A DNA stretch of 64,000 nucleotides from Peptococcaceae bacterium UBA6116. Lineage in GTDB: Bacteria; Bacillota; Desulfitobacteriia; Desulfitobacteriales; Syntrophobotulaceae. A model generated the notes under the pieces. It worked only from the letters and a program-made list of their open reading frames with translations, was not told the DNA's origin and searched no databases. The DNA is taken from the NCBI GenBank assembly GCA_002423425.1, contig DIWC01000018.1, forward strand, positions 2,875 through 66,874, in the 5' to 3' direction. Shown in pieces: positions 50,765-59,514 of this stretch (position 1 is the first letter of the stretch; every line of letters starts with the position of its first letter). The position numbers were made by a program, and so were the translations under genes.

Positions 50765-51446
50765 GTTTTTCAACCTCTAAACGATAGCCTAATCCTCTGA
50801 CGGTCTTAATAATATCGTGGGTATAGTCACCTAGTTTTTCTCTGAGGTAGCGGATATATACTTCAACGATATTATCCTCACCCTCAAAATCATAGCCCCA
50901 GACGTGGAGGAGTATTTTTGTTTTGCTCAAGGTTTGGTTGGGATTCCAGAAGAAATATGATAATAGTTTGTACTCGGTAGGTGAGAGATGAAGGACGGTT
51001 TCATCAAGCGATATTGTTTTTTTTAGTTCATCAACCGTTAAACGGCCAATCGTTTTTTGACCCAAAAGATCAGGAAAACGGTTGCGCAGTTGAACTTCGA
51101 TCCGGGCCAACAGTTCATCGAAATGGAAAGGTTTAACCAGGTAATCATTTGCTCCCATCTTAAGACCTTTGACGATTTCCACTGTGGTATCTTTGGCGGT
51201 CAGCATAATAGTGGAGGCATTGGATATTTCCGGAATAGCCCTGCATAATTCATAACCATCCATAACGGGCATCATTATATCAAGGATTATAATCTGAGGT
51301 TCAAAATCAGGGATAATCTTTAAAGCAGTCTCCCCGTTTTCAGCGGTCTGTACCTGATATCCTTCCTGATTAAGACCTAAACTAAGCATTTGACGGATTG
51401 AAGGGTCATCATCAACCACGAGAATTTTAAATTTGGTGTTTGTCAT
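50754..51446 (-). CDS. OmpR-family response regulator
   Basis: The 230-residue regulator has a receiver domain with D12-D13, phospho-acceptor D56 in IIILDIMMP, KPF near 105, and a winged-helix output domain (LSPTEYKLLSYF, VYIRYLREKLGD, RGLGYRLE). It works with the kinase encoded just downstream. ATG 51446 is placed by GGAGGAAAAATAGC. Targets are unknown; metH is divergent, but no direct evidence links them. Confidence 0.93.
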   Translation of the reverse strand: MTNTKFKILVVDDDPSIRQMLSLGLNQEGYQVQTAENGETALKIIPDFEPQIIILDIMMPVMDGYELCRAIPEISNASTIMLTAKDTTVEIVKGLKMGANDYLVKPFHFDELLARIEVQLRNRFPDLLGQKTIGRLTVDELKKTISLDETVLHLSPTEYKLLSYFFWNPNQTLSKTKILLHVWGYDFEGEDNIVEVYIRYLREKLGDYTHDIIKTVRGLGYRLEVEKHDL

Positions 51447-51598
51447 GCTATTTTTCCTCCAAACCTTATGGTACAAACAGGATAACATAATAAACTGAAA
51501 ATAAACTTGGAAAGTTTCAATACTGACGATAGTACAGAGTATACAACTTTTATGATAAAATATTTTGATAAAGAATGTAAAGAAAACGGTGTGAGATT

Positions 51599-54500
51599 AT
51601 GAAAAATAGTTTACTTCAAGAACAGTTGGCGAAGAAAATTCTTATTTTGGATGGAGCTATGGGGACGATGCTCCAGCAGAAGGGTTTAAGAGCAGCAGAC
51701 TTTGGGGGGCCTGACCTCGAAGGTTGTAATGAGATCCTGAATATAACCCGTCCCGAGCTTGTCCGTTCTATCCATGAAGAGTATCTCCAGGCAGGAGCGG
51801 ATATTATCGAAACCAATTCTTTTGGAGCAACGAGGGTTGTATTGGCTGAGTATGGACTGGAAAACAGGGATTTAGAAATTAATAACACTGCGGCCAAGTT
51901 AGCGCGGCAGGCTGCCGGCCGCTGGTCTTCACCTCAGAAACCCCGTTTTGTAGCCGGTTCGATCGGTCCAACCACGAAAATGTTATCTCTCACAGGAGGC
52001 ATTACCTTTGCCGAAATGGAAGAGGCCTACTACCGGCAGTCGTTAGGATTATTGACAGCGGGTGTAGATTTGCTGCTGGTGGAAACCTGCCAGGATACCC
52101 TCAATGTCAAAGCAGCAGGAGCAGGCATTAATAGGACTTTTTCCGAACTTGATGTCAAGGTTCCTATTATTATTTCCTGTTCGGTTGAACCTTCGGGTAC
52201 TATGTTGGCCGGACAAAATATTGAGGCTTTTTATGTCTCAATTGACCACCTGCAGCCGTTGGCAGTGGGGTTAAACTGCGGAACCGGCGCGGAATTTATG
52301 AATGATTCTATCCGCACCTTACAAGGACTTGCTGCTTGTGCGGTCTGTTGTTATCCCAATGCCGGATTGCCCGACGAGGAAGGAAAATACAGGGAGACAC
52401 CGGCGGAATTTGCTTCTAAAATGGTTAAATATGCAGCCAATGGCTGGCTTAATATTGCCGGAGGATGCTGCGGAACTACAAATCATCATATTGAAGCCCT
52501 GGCCTCTGCTTTAGCCGGATATAGACCGAGGAAGATAGCGGGGCAGAAGAAAAGCAGTATTTCGGGCTTAGAAACTGTCTGGCCGGAAGAAGCCAACCGG
52601 CCGCTCCTCGTTGGGGAACGGTCTAATGTTATAGGCTCACGCAAGTTCAGAGACCTGATTGCTGCCGAAAAGTGGGAAGAAGGGTCGGAAATTGCCAGGG
52701 CTCAGGTCAAAAAAGGCGCTCAGGTAGTTGATATTTGTGTGGCTAACCCTGACCGCGACGAATTTGAAGATATGAATTCGTTCCTTCCCCGCGTGGTGAA
52801 TAAGGTTAAAGTACCATTGATGCTCGATTCCACAGATGCCAGGGTACTCGAAGCAGGTCTTGTTCTGATGCAGGGAAAAGCAATCATTAATTCGATTAAT
52901 CTTGAAAACGGCAGACAGCGTTTGGAAGAAGTCGTACCCTTGATCAAAAAATATGGTGCGGCGGTCGTTGTAGGCGTTATCGATGAACAAGGAATGGCCT
53001 TAATCAGGGATCGTAAGCTTGCCGTTGCTCAGCGGTCCTATGATCTTCTTGTCCGGGAGTACGGACTGCACCCGAGTGATATTATCTTCGATCCTTTAAC
53101 TTTTCCTGTCGGGACAGGAGACAGCAACTATCTCGGTTCCGCAGTGGAGACTATCGAGGGACTCAGACTGATAAAGAATACTATACCTCAATGCAAGACG
53201 ATTCTCGGTATAAGCAATGTATCTTTTGGACTGCCGGCAGCAGGCAGGGAAGTACTGAATGCGGTCTTTGTTTATCTCAATACCCTGGCCGGATTGGATT
53301 ATGCGATTGTCAATGCCGAGAAACTTGAACGCTATGCAACCATTTCCCCGGAGGAGAAAAGACTGGCTGAGGAACTGCTCTTACATACCAATGATCAAAC
53401 GCTAAAGGCCTTTAGCGATTTTTACAGGGAAAAAAAGGTAGCGGAGATAAAGCAAATTTCCACCCTGATCCTCGAAGAACGTTTGGCCCGGTATATTGTT
53501 GAGGGTTCCAGGGACGGTCTGGAAAATGATCTGCAAGAAGGATTAGCAAAGTATACCCCTCTGGAAATTATCAACGGCCCTTTATTAAAAGGTATGGAAG
53601 AAGTAGGAGTTCTCTTTAATCAGAACCAGCTTATTGTGGCTGAAGTGCTTCAGAGTGCGGAAATTATGAAATCTGCCGTCAACATCTTGGAACCTCATAT
53701 GGAAAAGGCTGAAGAGGCTGTTAAAGGCAAGATTTTACTAGCCACTGTCAAGGGTGATGTTCATGATATCGGTAAAAACCTGGTCGAGATTATTTTAACC
53801 AATAACGGCTATAAAGTAATCAACTTAGGGGTTAAAGTCAGCTCCGAACAGTTGATTGAGGCGAGCAAAAGGGAAAAGCCCGATGTGATCGGATTATCCG
53901 GACTATTGGTAAAATCAGTACAGCAGATGCTGCTTACCGCTCAGGATTTAAGGGATGCCGGCATCAATATTCCGCTTATCCTCGGAGGTGCAGCCTTAAG
54001 CCGTAAATTCACCGAGGAAAAAATTGCTCCCGAGTACAACGGGCCGGTGCTTTATGCCCGCGATGCCATGAATAGTCTTACTCTTCTGAATAATCTTCTA
54101 AATAATTCAGGGGATAGAATTTTAAATATTTCTGAGGATAGAAATCTGGATAATTCTGCGGCCAAGACTACTTCCGGCAGCTCTCTGACCAAAGGTAGGG
54201 AGCTACATCCTTCGTCAATAACGTATGATAGTCTCTGCCGGCCTGCGAATACGGAGAGACGGCTTGAATTGGACTATCCTTTGGAGAAATTGATCCCATA
54301 CTTAGACTTTTCGAAGATTCTTAAACATTATTTTGGAGCAGGCAAAGTTAAAACAGAAAAGATGACGGATAAACTGCAAGAATTGCGAAATTTTTTGCAT
54401 GACTTTTTAATCGAAATCCTTCAAGGAAAACTGATTCGTGCCAATGCGGTTTACGCCCTTTTTCCCGCTTTTTCTTCCGGCGACAGTATATTTATTCTCG

Positions 54501-54982
54501 ATCCGGCAGATGAAATAACTGTTCTTGAAGAGTTCTGTTTTCCCCGTCAGAAAAAGGGGGATGGTCTATGTCTGGCTGACTATGTTCATCCCAAGAGTGA
54601 GGGTAAGATTGATTATCTGGCAATGTTTGCGGTGACTACCGGACTTAAGATTAGTGAACAAGCCGGTAATTACAAGGAGAACGGAGAATATCTAAAAAGC
54701 TTTCTTCTGCAAGCTTTGGCCCTGGAGATGGCCGAAGCGTTTGCCGAACACTTGCATGAAGAGATACGCAATATCTGGGGACTTGCGGAAAATCAGGGTA
54801 TTCGTGTTTCTCCGGGTTATGCCATTTTCCCCGAGATTGAAAGTCAAAAAAAGATTTTCAGACTTCTTGAGCCGGAAGAGGCTGGGATTGTTCTTACGGA
54901 CGGAATGATGATGGATCCCGAAGCTTCCATTACCGCCCTGGTCTTTTCCCACCCTCAAGCCAGGATCTTCGGGGGATTGTAA
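51599..54982 (+). CDS. metH: Cobalamin-dependent methionine synthase
   Basis: MetH methylates homocysteine to methionine using methylfolate and B12. The 1127-residue chain holds all modules: homocysteine domain (about 1-300, zinc Cys in GLNCGTG and GGCCGTTNHH), pterin domain (about 335-590), B12 cap and Rossmann domains (about 600-830, DVHDIGKN with axial His), and the SAM-binding activation domain (RVSPGYAIFPEI near 1070). A low-complexity linker rich in Asn, Leu and Ser (about 835-865) precedes the last module. The ribosome binding site is weak (GGTGTGA). Methionine synthesis thus relies on MetA and MetH here, while metY is broken. Confidence 0.97.
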   Translation: MKNSLLQEQLAKKILILDGAMGTMLQQKGLRAADFGGPDLEGCNEILNITRPELVRSIHEEYLQAGADIIETNSFGATRVVLAEYGLENRDLEINNTAAKLARQAAGRWSSPQKPRFVAGSIGPTTKMLSLTGGITFAEMEEAYYRQSLGLLTAGVDLLLVETCQDTLNVKAAGAGINRTFSELDVKVPIIISCSVEPSGTMLAGQNIEAFYVSIDHLQPLAVGLNCGTGAEFMNDSIRTLQGLAACAVCCYPNAGLPDEEGKYRETPAEFASKMVKYAANGWLNIAGGCCGTTNHHIEALASALAGYRPRKIAGQKKSSISGLETVWPEEANRPLLVGERSNVIGSRKFRDLIAAEKWEEGSEIARAQVKKGAQVVDICVANPDRDEFEDMNSFLPRVVNKVKVPLMLDSTDARVLEAGLVLMQGKAIINSINLENGRQRLEEVVPLIKKYGAAVVVGVIDEQGMALIRDRKLAVAQRSYDLLVREYGLHPSDIIFDPLTFPVGTGDSNYLGSAVETIEGLRLIKNTIPQCKTILGISNVSFGLPAAGREVLNAVFVYLNTLAGLDYAIVNAEKLERYATISPEEKRLAEELLLHTNDQTLKAFSDFYREKKVAEIKQISTLILEERLARYIVEGSRDGLENDLQEGLAKYTPLEIINGPLLKGMEEVGVLFNQNQLIVAEVLQSAEIMKSAVNILEPHMEKAEEAVKGKILLATVKGDVHDIGKNLVEIILTNNGYKVINLGVKVSSEQLIEASKREKPDVIGLSGLLVKSVQQMLLTAQDLRDAGINIPLILGGAALSRKFTEEKIAPEYNGPVLYARDAMNSLTLLNNLLNNSGDRILNISEDRNLDNSAAKTTSGSSLTKGRELHPSSITYDSLCRPANTERRLELDYPLEKLIPYLDFSKILKHYFGAGKVKTEKMTDKLQELRNFLHDFLIEILQGKLIRANAVYALFPAFSSGDSIFILDPADEITVLEEFCFPRQKKGDGLCLADYVHPKSEGKIDYLAMFAVTTGLKISEQAGNYKENGEYLKSFLLQALALEMAEAFAEHLHEEIRNIWGLAENQGIRVSPGYAIFPEIESQKKIFRLLEPEEAGIVLTDGMMMDPEASITALVFSHPQARIFGGL

Positions 54983-55025
54983 GTAAAACTATAAGAATGA
55001 ATTTAATCCCATGTATCTCATGCGC

Positions 55026-55063
55026 TAAAAAGATCCTGGTAAAAATAACCCGGATCTTTTTAA
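55026..55063 (+). terminator. Intrinsic terminator of metH
   Basis: TAAAAAGATCCTGG/CCCGGATCTTTTTA encloses about nine bases and ends in a T-run; it can act in both directions and also closes the convergent octapeptide-repeat gene. Confidence 0.9.
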
Positions 55064-55086
55064 TTTGGGGTTGAATATTAATGCTA

Positions 55087-55683
55087 TTATTCGAAGTTAG
55101 ACTCGTACTGCCGCCTTCTGCCAAATAGGCTAGAACTATTGTTCTGGTAAAAGTTATAAGGGTTGTTATTAGCAGGGGCTGTTTGATTATTTTGTGGAAG
55201 GTCCTGAGGTAAGGCTTGAGGTGCAACAAAAACAGGGGCCGGAGGAACTGGAACAGCCGGAATTACAGCCTTATTGATGCTATTTTTAGGAGTCTTTTGG
55301 GATTTCTTTGGCCTGATCAGATTTCTAAGGCTTCTGTTTTTTTTCTTGGGTTTTCCTGTGACGGTCTCTGCCGCAGGAATTTGATTTACCCCCTGATTGG
55401 TTATGGCAGCAGGATCAGCCTTAGTTAACGGAGTTGCCGTATTATTAAATAACACCTTATTTACTAGAGGATAACCTACTCTATTGAGTAAGACCGTACC
55501 GGTTTTGCGCGCAATAGGCATACCAATTTTCTTGAAAAGAGGGAGACCGACTTTTTTTGCAAGAGGAATCCCCACCTTTTCTGTTATAAGGGGTCCTACC
55601 CTTTTGCTAAGTTGAGGCCCGATTTCCCTCATGATCAGCGGGACTACCTTTTGCATAAGATAGGAGGTTTGGCCAAGCTCCAT
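55087..55683 (-). CDS. Octapeptide-repeat protein with Pro/Asn-rich tail
   Basis: The 198-residue protein starts at ATG 55683 behind a perfect AAGGAGGTAATAAAT. Residues 14-77 consist of eight tandem octapeptides on the pattern G-x-P-[LI]-x-x-[KR]-[VIT], for example GIPLAKKV, GLPLFKKI, GMPIARKT. This suggests an amphipathic, basic repeat structure. The C-terminal 110 residues are low-complexity, rich in Lys, Pro, Ala, Asn and Gln, with PVPPAPVFVAP and a terminal SSSLFGRRRQYES. No signal peptide is evident. I know no family with this repeat; a spore coat, wall or membrane-surface role is conceivable. Confidence 0.7.
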   Translation of the reverse strand: MELGQTSYLMQKVVPLIMREIGPQLSKRVGPLITEKVGIPLAKKVGLPLFKKIGMPIARKTGTVLLNRVGYPLVNKVLFNNTATPLTKADPAAITNQGVNQIPAAETVTGKPKKKNRSLRNLIRPKKSQKTPKNSINKAVIPAVPVPPAPVFVAPQALPQDLPQNNQTAPANNNPYNFYQNNSSSLFGRRRQYESNFE

Positions 55684-55829
55684 ATTTATTACCTCCTTAT
55701 GGTTAATATGGTAAATAATTACATTAAAGCATATGGAATTAGATGTCGTCCGGTGCATGTATTTGTATAAAAATTTCCAACTTATTTAAAATACTATAAA
55801 GAGTGGCAATAAATAAGTGTAGGGCGTCA

Positions 55830-55863
55830 AAAAACAATAAAAACAATAAAAACAATAAAAACA
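55830..55863. repeat. Tandem 9-bp repeat
   Basis: Three and a half copies of AAAACAATA lie about 70 bases upstream of nrdR. It is a simple repeat liable to slippage; no function is evident. Confidence 0.75.
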
Positions 55864-55873
55864 GGTATTGCTA

Positions 55874-55885
55874 ACTATATATAGT
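55874..55885 (+). promoter_or_regulatory. Candidate NrdR box
   Basis: ACTATATATAGT is a perfect palindrome close to the NrdR-box consensus (ACAcTATATATaGTgt type). TTGCTAA precedes it and recurs 20 bases later before TATATAAAT, which may be a second, weaker half. It lies 47 bases upstream of nrdR, so NrdR may control its own operon with nrdD. Confidence 0.6.
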
Positions 55886-55931
55886 ATTTGCTAATATATA
55901 AATATACCAGATATGGAAAGGAGGAAAACTA

Positions 55932-56390
55932 TTGCGCTGCCTTTTTTGCCATAGTGATGAAACAAAAGTACTGGATTCCCGCCAGATCGAAGGAGGGACA
56001 GCTATTCGGCGCCGCAGGGAATGCGATGTGTGTAATAAGCGTTTTACCACATATGAAAAATATGAGGAGTCTCAACTGGATGTTGTTAAAAAAGACGGCA
56101 GGAGGGAGCCTTTTTCCCGCCAGAAGTTGTTTGCGGGGCTGCATAAAGCCTGCGAAAAGCGTGCTGTTTCCACGGAACAACTTGAGACCATGGTTTCGGA
56201 GATTGAAAGGCAGCTTAGGGATATGAATGATCGCGAAGTTCCTAGTGAGCTGATTGGGGAAGCAGTTATGAACAAACTTTTTGAGACTGACGAGATAGCA
56301 TATATACGATTCGCTTCAGTCTACAGACAATTCAAAGATATTCATAAGTTTATGGAAGAATTGGATGAGTTGGTCAAACGACGCAAATGA
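55932..56390 (+). CDS. nrdR: Transcriptional repressor NrdR
   Basis: NrdR senses ATP and dATP and represses ribonucleotide reductase genes. The 152-residue protein has the N-terminal zinc ribbon (RCLFCHSDETKVLDSRQ... CDVCNKRFTTYE) and an ATP-cone (VVKKDGRREPFSRQKLFAGL). The start is TTG 55932 behind AAGGAGGAAAACTA and is fixed by the zinc ribbon. nrdD follows 44 bases on. Confidence 0.97.
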   Translation: MRCLFCHSDETKVLDSRQIEGGTAIRRRRECDVCNKRFTTYEKYEESQLDVVKKDGRREPFSRQKLFAGLHKACEKRAVSTEQLETMVSEIERQLRDMNDREVPSELIGEAVMNKLFETDEIAYIRFASVYRQFKDIHKFMEELDELVKRRK

Positions 56391-56434
56391 CATTGTGTTC
56401 TCATGGAATGAAAGAATCAGGGAGGACCATAAGG

Positions 56435-58558
56435 ATGTATGTTATCAAGAGAGATGGAAGAAGAGAGATTTTTAACCGGGAAAAGATCTATAAGGCGGTA
56501 ACGAAGGCTTTTATTGCTACGGATACTCCGAATGTCGAACAATGGGCTAGGATCGTCATGGATAGGGTAGTCTCTGAACTTGAAAATAATTATGGTGAAA
56601 ATGAAGGCTTTGAAATAGAAAAGATTCAGGATAAAGTGGAAGATACCTTGATGCAGACCGGCAATACCGCTGTGGCCAGAGCATATATCCGATACCGTTT
56701 CCAGCATGAAATCCTTCGCAATCAGGAAGATGCTAAAAATGACAGTAATAAACTGTTTTCTGAATATCTCGGACTAGGGACATGGGAGATAAAAGAAAAT
56801 TCGAACATGGGTTTTTCGGTGCAGGGCCTTAACCGCTTTGTTACCGGCAAAGCTACCAATGCTTTCTGGCAATCCATGCTTCCGGCCGAAGTAGGCAAAG
56901 CCCATGACTCGGCAGCAATCCATAACCACGATATGGGTGATTTGGCTCCCTACTGTGTAGGTTGGGATTTAAAAGATCTGTTGCTTGTAGGTTTCCGCGG
57001 AGCGGAAGGAAAAACAACTTCTAAACCCGCTAAGCATTTCCGTTCAGCTCTAGGTCAGATTGTAAATTTTGTTTATACCCTACAGGGGGAAGCGGCAGGA
57101 GCTCAGGCACTTTCCAGCTTTGATACCTACCTTGCTCCTTTTCTAAGAGCAGATAAACTTGATTATAAGCAAGTAAAACAAGGGATTCAGGAATTTATCT
57201 TCAATGTCAATGTTCCGACCAGGGTAGGCTTCCAGTCCCCGTTTTTTAATATTACGTTGGATGTACGCGCTGATGAATCAGCGATTAAAGACGAACCGGC
57301 GCTTGTGGATGGTAAGTTTCTGGATACGCCGTACCGTGATTACCAGGAAGAGATGGATATCATTAATTTGGCTTTTTGTGAAGTAATGCTTGAAGGAGAT
57401 GCCGACGGCAATATTTTCAGCTTTCCTATCCCCACCTACAATATTACCAAGGGTTTTGACTGGAATAGTGAGGTTTCCAGCGCGATCTTTAAGATGACCG
57501 ATAAATACGGGATTCCTTACTTTGCTAACTTTATCAATTCCGATATGAATCCTGAAGATGCCAGAAGCATGTGCTGCCGGCTCCGTTTAGACAACAGGGA
57601 ACTCAGGAAGCGCGGCGGCGGTTTGTTTGGAGCCAATCCTCTTACGGGAAGCATCGGGGTTGTAACTCTTAACCTGCCGCTTTATGGCTACTTGGCTAAG
57701 GGAAACTGGGAACAGTTTAGAGCCTTAATTGATAATCACATGAATATTGCGCGGGCCTCGCTGCAAACGAAACGCAAAGCATTGGAAAGGCTAACCGATA
57801 ACGGCTTGTATCCTTACACTAAATTCTACTTAAGAGATATTAAAAAACGTTTCGGAAAGTATTGGACCAATCACTTTTCAACAATTGGCCTGGTGGGAAT
57901 GAATGAAGCGATCCGCAATTTCACTGCAGATACTGATGATATCACTACGAAATTCGGTCAGAAATTCGCCAAAGAGACTCTAAACTATATGCGTAACAGG
58001 ATCCAGGAGTTCCAGGAAGAAGATGGCGATCTTTATAACCTTGAAGCGACGCCTGCTGAAGCAACGAGTTATCGTTTAGCCAAAATTAACAAACAACATT
58101 ATCCTGATATTATTACAGCCGGGGAGAACGAACCTTACTATACCAACTCTACTCATTTGCCGGTTGGTTATACCAGTGATCTTTTCCGGGCTGTCGAACT
58201 CCAGGATGATTTGCAAACTCTGTATACGGGAGGAACCGTTCTCCATGGTTACCTGGCTGAAAGCCTCGATGATCTGGCTGTGGCTAAGGCTATTGTCCGT
58301 AAAGTTTTTGAGAACTTTGAACTTCCCTATTTCACGTTGACGCCAACCTTCAGTATTTGCGAAGATCATAAATATATTAAAGGCGAGCATTTCAACTGCC
58401 CTACATGCGGTCGCGAAACGCTGGTTATGACCAGAGTTACGGGCTTCTACCGGCCAATTTCAGCCATGAATCCCGGCAAACAGGAAGAGAAAAAGGGAAC
58501 CGTAAAATACAGGATTGCCGGGATCGCGCCGAGTCTGTTCGATGGGGTGGCCAAGTAG
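56435..58558 (+). CDS. nrdD: Anaerobic ribonucleoside-triphosphate reductase
   Basis: NrdD reduces ribonucleotides to deoxyribonucleotides with a glycyl radical. The 707-residue protein starts with an ATP-cone (MYVIKRDGRREIFNREKI) and holds the barrel with SMCCRLRLDNREL, a C-terminal zinc site (CEDHK, then CPTCG) and the RVTGFYRPISAMNPGKQEE region, where the radical Gly should be the G of NPGK. The start ATG 56435 follows GGGAGGACCATAAGG. It forms an operon with nrdR and nrdG. The enzyme implies anaerobic growth. Confidence 0.96.
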   Translation: MYVIKRDGRREIFNREKIYKAVTKAFIATDTPNVEQWARIVMDRVVSELENNYGENEGFEIEKIQDKVEDTLMQTGNTAVARAYIRYRFQHEILRNQEDAKNDSNKLFSEYLGLGTWEIKENSNMGFSVQGLNRFVTGKATNAFWQSMLPAEVGKAHDSAAIHNHDMGDLAPYCVGWDLKDLLLVGFRGAEGKTTSKPAKHFRSALGQIVNFVYTLQGEAAGAQALSSFDTYLAPFLRADKLDYKQVKQGIQEFIFNVNVPTRVGFQSPFFNITLDVRADESAIKDEPALVDGKFLDTPYRDYQEEMDIINLAFCEVMLEGDADGNIFSFPIPTYNITKGFDWNSEVSSAIFKMTDKYGIPYFANFINSDMNPEDARSMCCRLRLDNRELRKRGGGLFGANPLTGSIGVVTLNLPLYGYLAKGNWEQFRALIDNHMNIARASLQTKRKALERLTDNGLYPYTKFYLRDIKKRFGKYWTNHFSTIGLVGMNEAIRNFTADTDDITTKFGQKFAKETLNYMRNRIQEFQEEDGDLYNLEATPAEATSYRLAKINKQHYPDIITAGENEPYYTNSTHLPVGYTSDLFRAVELQDDLQTLYTGGTVLHGYLAESLDDLAVAKAIVRKVFENFELPYFTLTPTFSICEDHKYIKGEHFNCPTCGRETLVMTRVTGFYRPISAMNPGKQEEKKGTVKYRIAGIAPSLFDGVAK

Positions 58559-58592
58559 TAATGGATATTGGAGGATTGGCGGTGAAAGACAA

Positions 58593-59264
58593 ATGCTGAT
58601 GGATATTGAGTCATTCTCTCTGGTGGATTATCCCGGGCATATTGCTGCTACCATTTTTTTCGGGGGATGCAATTTCCGGTGCGGATATTGTCAGAATCCG
58701 ATACTTGTAAAAGTAGAGGAGAAGTCACGGACTTCTCCTTCTGATGTTATTGATTTTTTAAAAACGCGAAAAGGGCTCCTGGACGGGGTATGTTTTACCG
58801 GCGGAGAACCGTTGATGTCTCCTGACCTGCCGCCTTTAGTCCTGGCAATAAAAGGACTAGGATATAAAATAAAACTTGATACCAATGGCAGCCAGCTCGA
58901 AAAACTAAGAGAGATTGCTTCCAATCTGGATTATATAGCGATCGATATTAAGGCTGATCCGGAAAAATATGACCGGCTTACCGGCTGTAAAAACAGCTGG
59001 GAAAGAGTAAATCAAACCATAGAATGGGTTAAAAAGTCCGGCATTTTTTATGAATTCCGCACAACGGTAATGCCTTTCTGGCATACCTTTGAAGATTTAA
59101 CAAAAATCCGCGTTCTCCTTGGGAAAGAAACACCTTGGGTTTTGCAGCAGTTCCGCCAGCCGCCGCAGGGTGTCTTGGATGGTAAACCTTATGAATCTTA
59201 TCCTGATTCCTGGTTGAAAGAAGCCGGACAAAAGCTAAATTGTCAGGTAAGAGGACTGCATTAA
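58593..59264 (+). CDS. nrdG: Anaerobic NrdD-activating radical SAM enzyme
   Basis: The 223-residue enzyme binds a [4Fe-4S] cluster through CNFRCGYC (about 26-33) and cleaves SAM to install the glycyl radical on NrdD. FTGGEPLMSPDL is the SAM-binding GGE motif. It is the longer NrdG type, with a C-terminal QFRQPPQGVLDG. ATG 58593 is placed by GGCGGTGAAAGAC. It lies 34 bases after nrdD. Confidence 0.92.
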   Translation: MLMDIESFSLVDYPGHIAATIFFGGCNFRCGYCQNPILVKVEEKSRTSPSDVIDFLKTRKGLLDGVCFTGGEPLMSPDLPPLVLAIKGLGYKIKLDTNGSQLEKLREIASNLDYIAIDIKADPEKYDRLTGCKNSWERVNQTIEWVKKSGIFYEFRTTVMPFWHTFEDLTKIRVLLGKETPWVLQQFRQPPQGVLDGKPYESYPDSWLKEAGQKLNCQVRGLH

Positions 59265-59440
59265 AGGTGGAACATTATCGCGAATTATATTATACTAAGA
59301 AATATAATTTTCTTAAAAGTCAAATTCTGTTTATATTTCTGACTAATAAAAAGTTGGTTAGAATGGAAATATAAAAGTAAAATCTGGGGGGGTATTATAA
59401 TATTTTTTTGAAAACTGAATATTGGTATGGTTTTTTATTT

Positions 59441-59458
59441 TTGGCATCAATTATGCAA
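59441..59458 (+). promoter_or_regulatory. Sigma-54 type -24/-12 promoter of the antiporter gene
   Basis: TTGGCATCAATTATGCAA has TGGCA at -24 and TGC at -12, with the exact 12-base step from GG to GC that sigma-54 requires. It lies 57 bases before the antiporter start codon. The same element, with a different 5-base middle, precedes the PFOR gene. Confidence 0.7.
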
Positions 59459-59514
59459 TTATTCATTACATAGTTAGATTTGCCGGTTATTTTAAAGTAT
59501 AGGAGGGTAATTAA

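Noticed and set aside
51447..51598. Cobalamin or SAM riboswitch upstream of metH
   Set aside because: The leader is only 150 bases and contains no recognisable riboswitch core.
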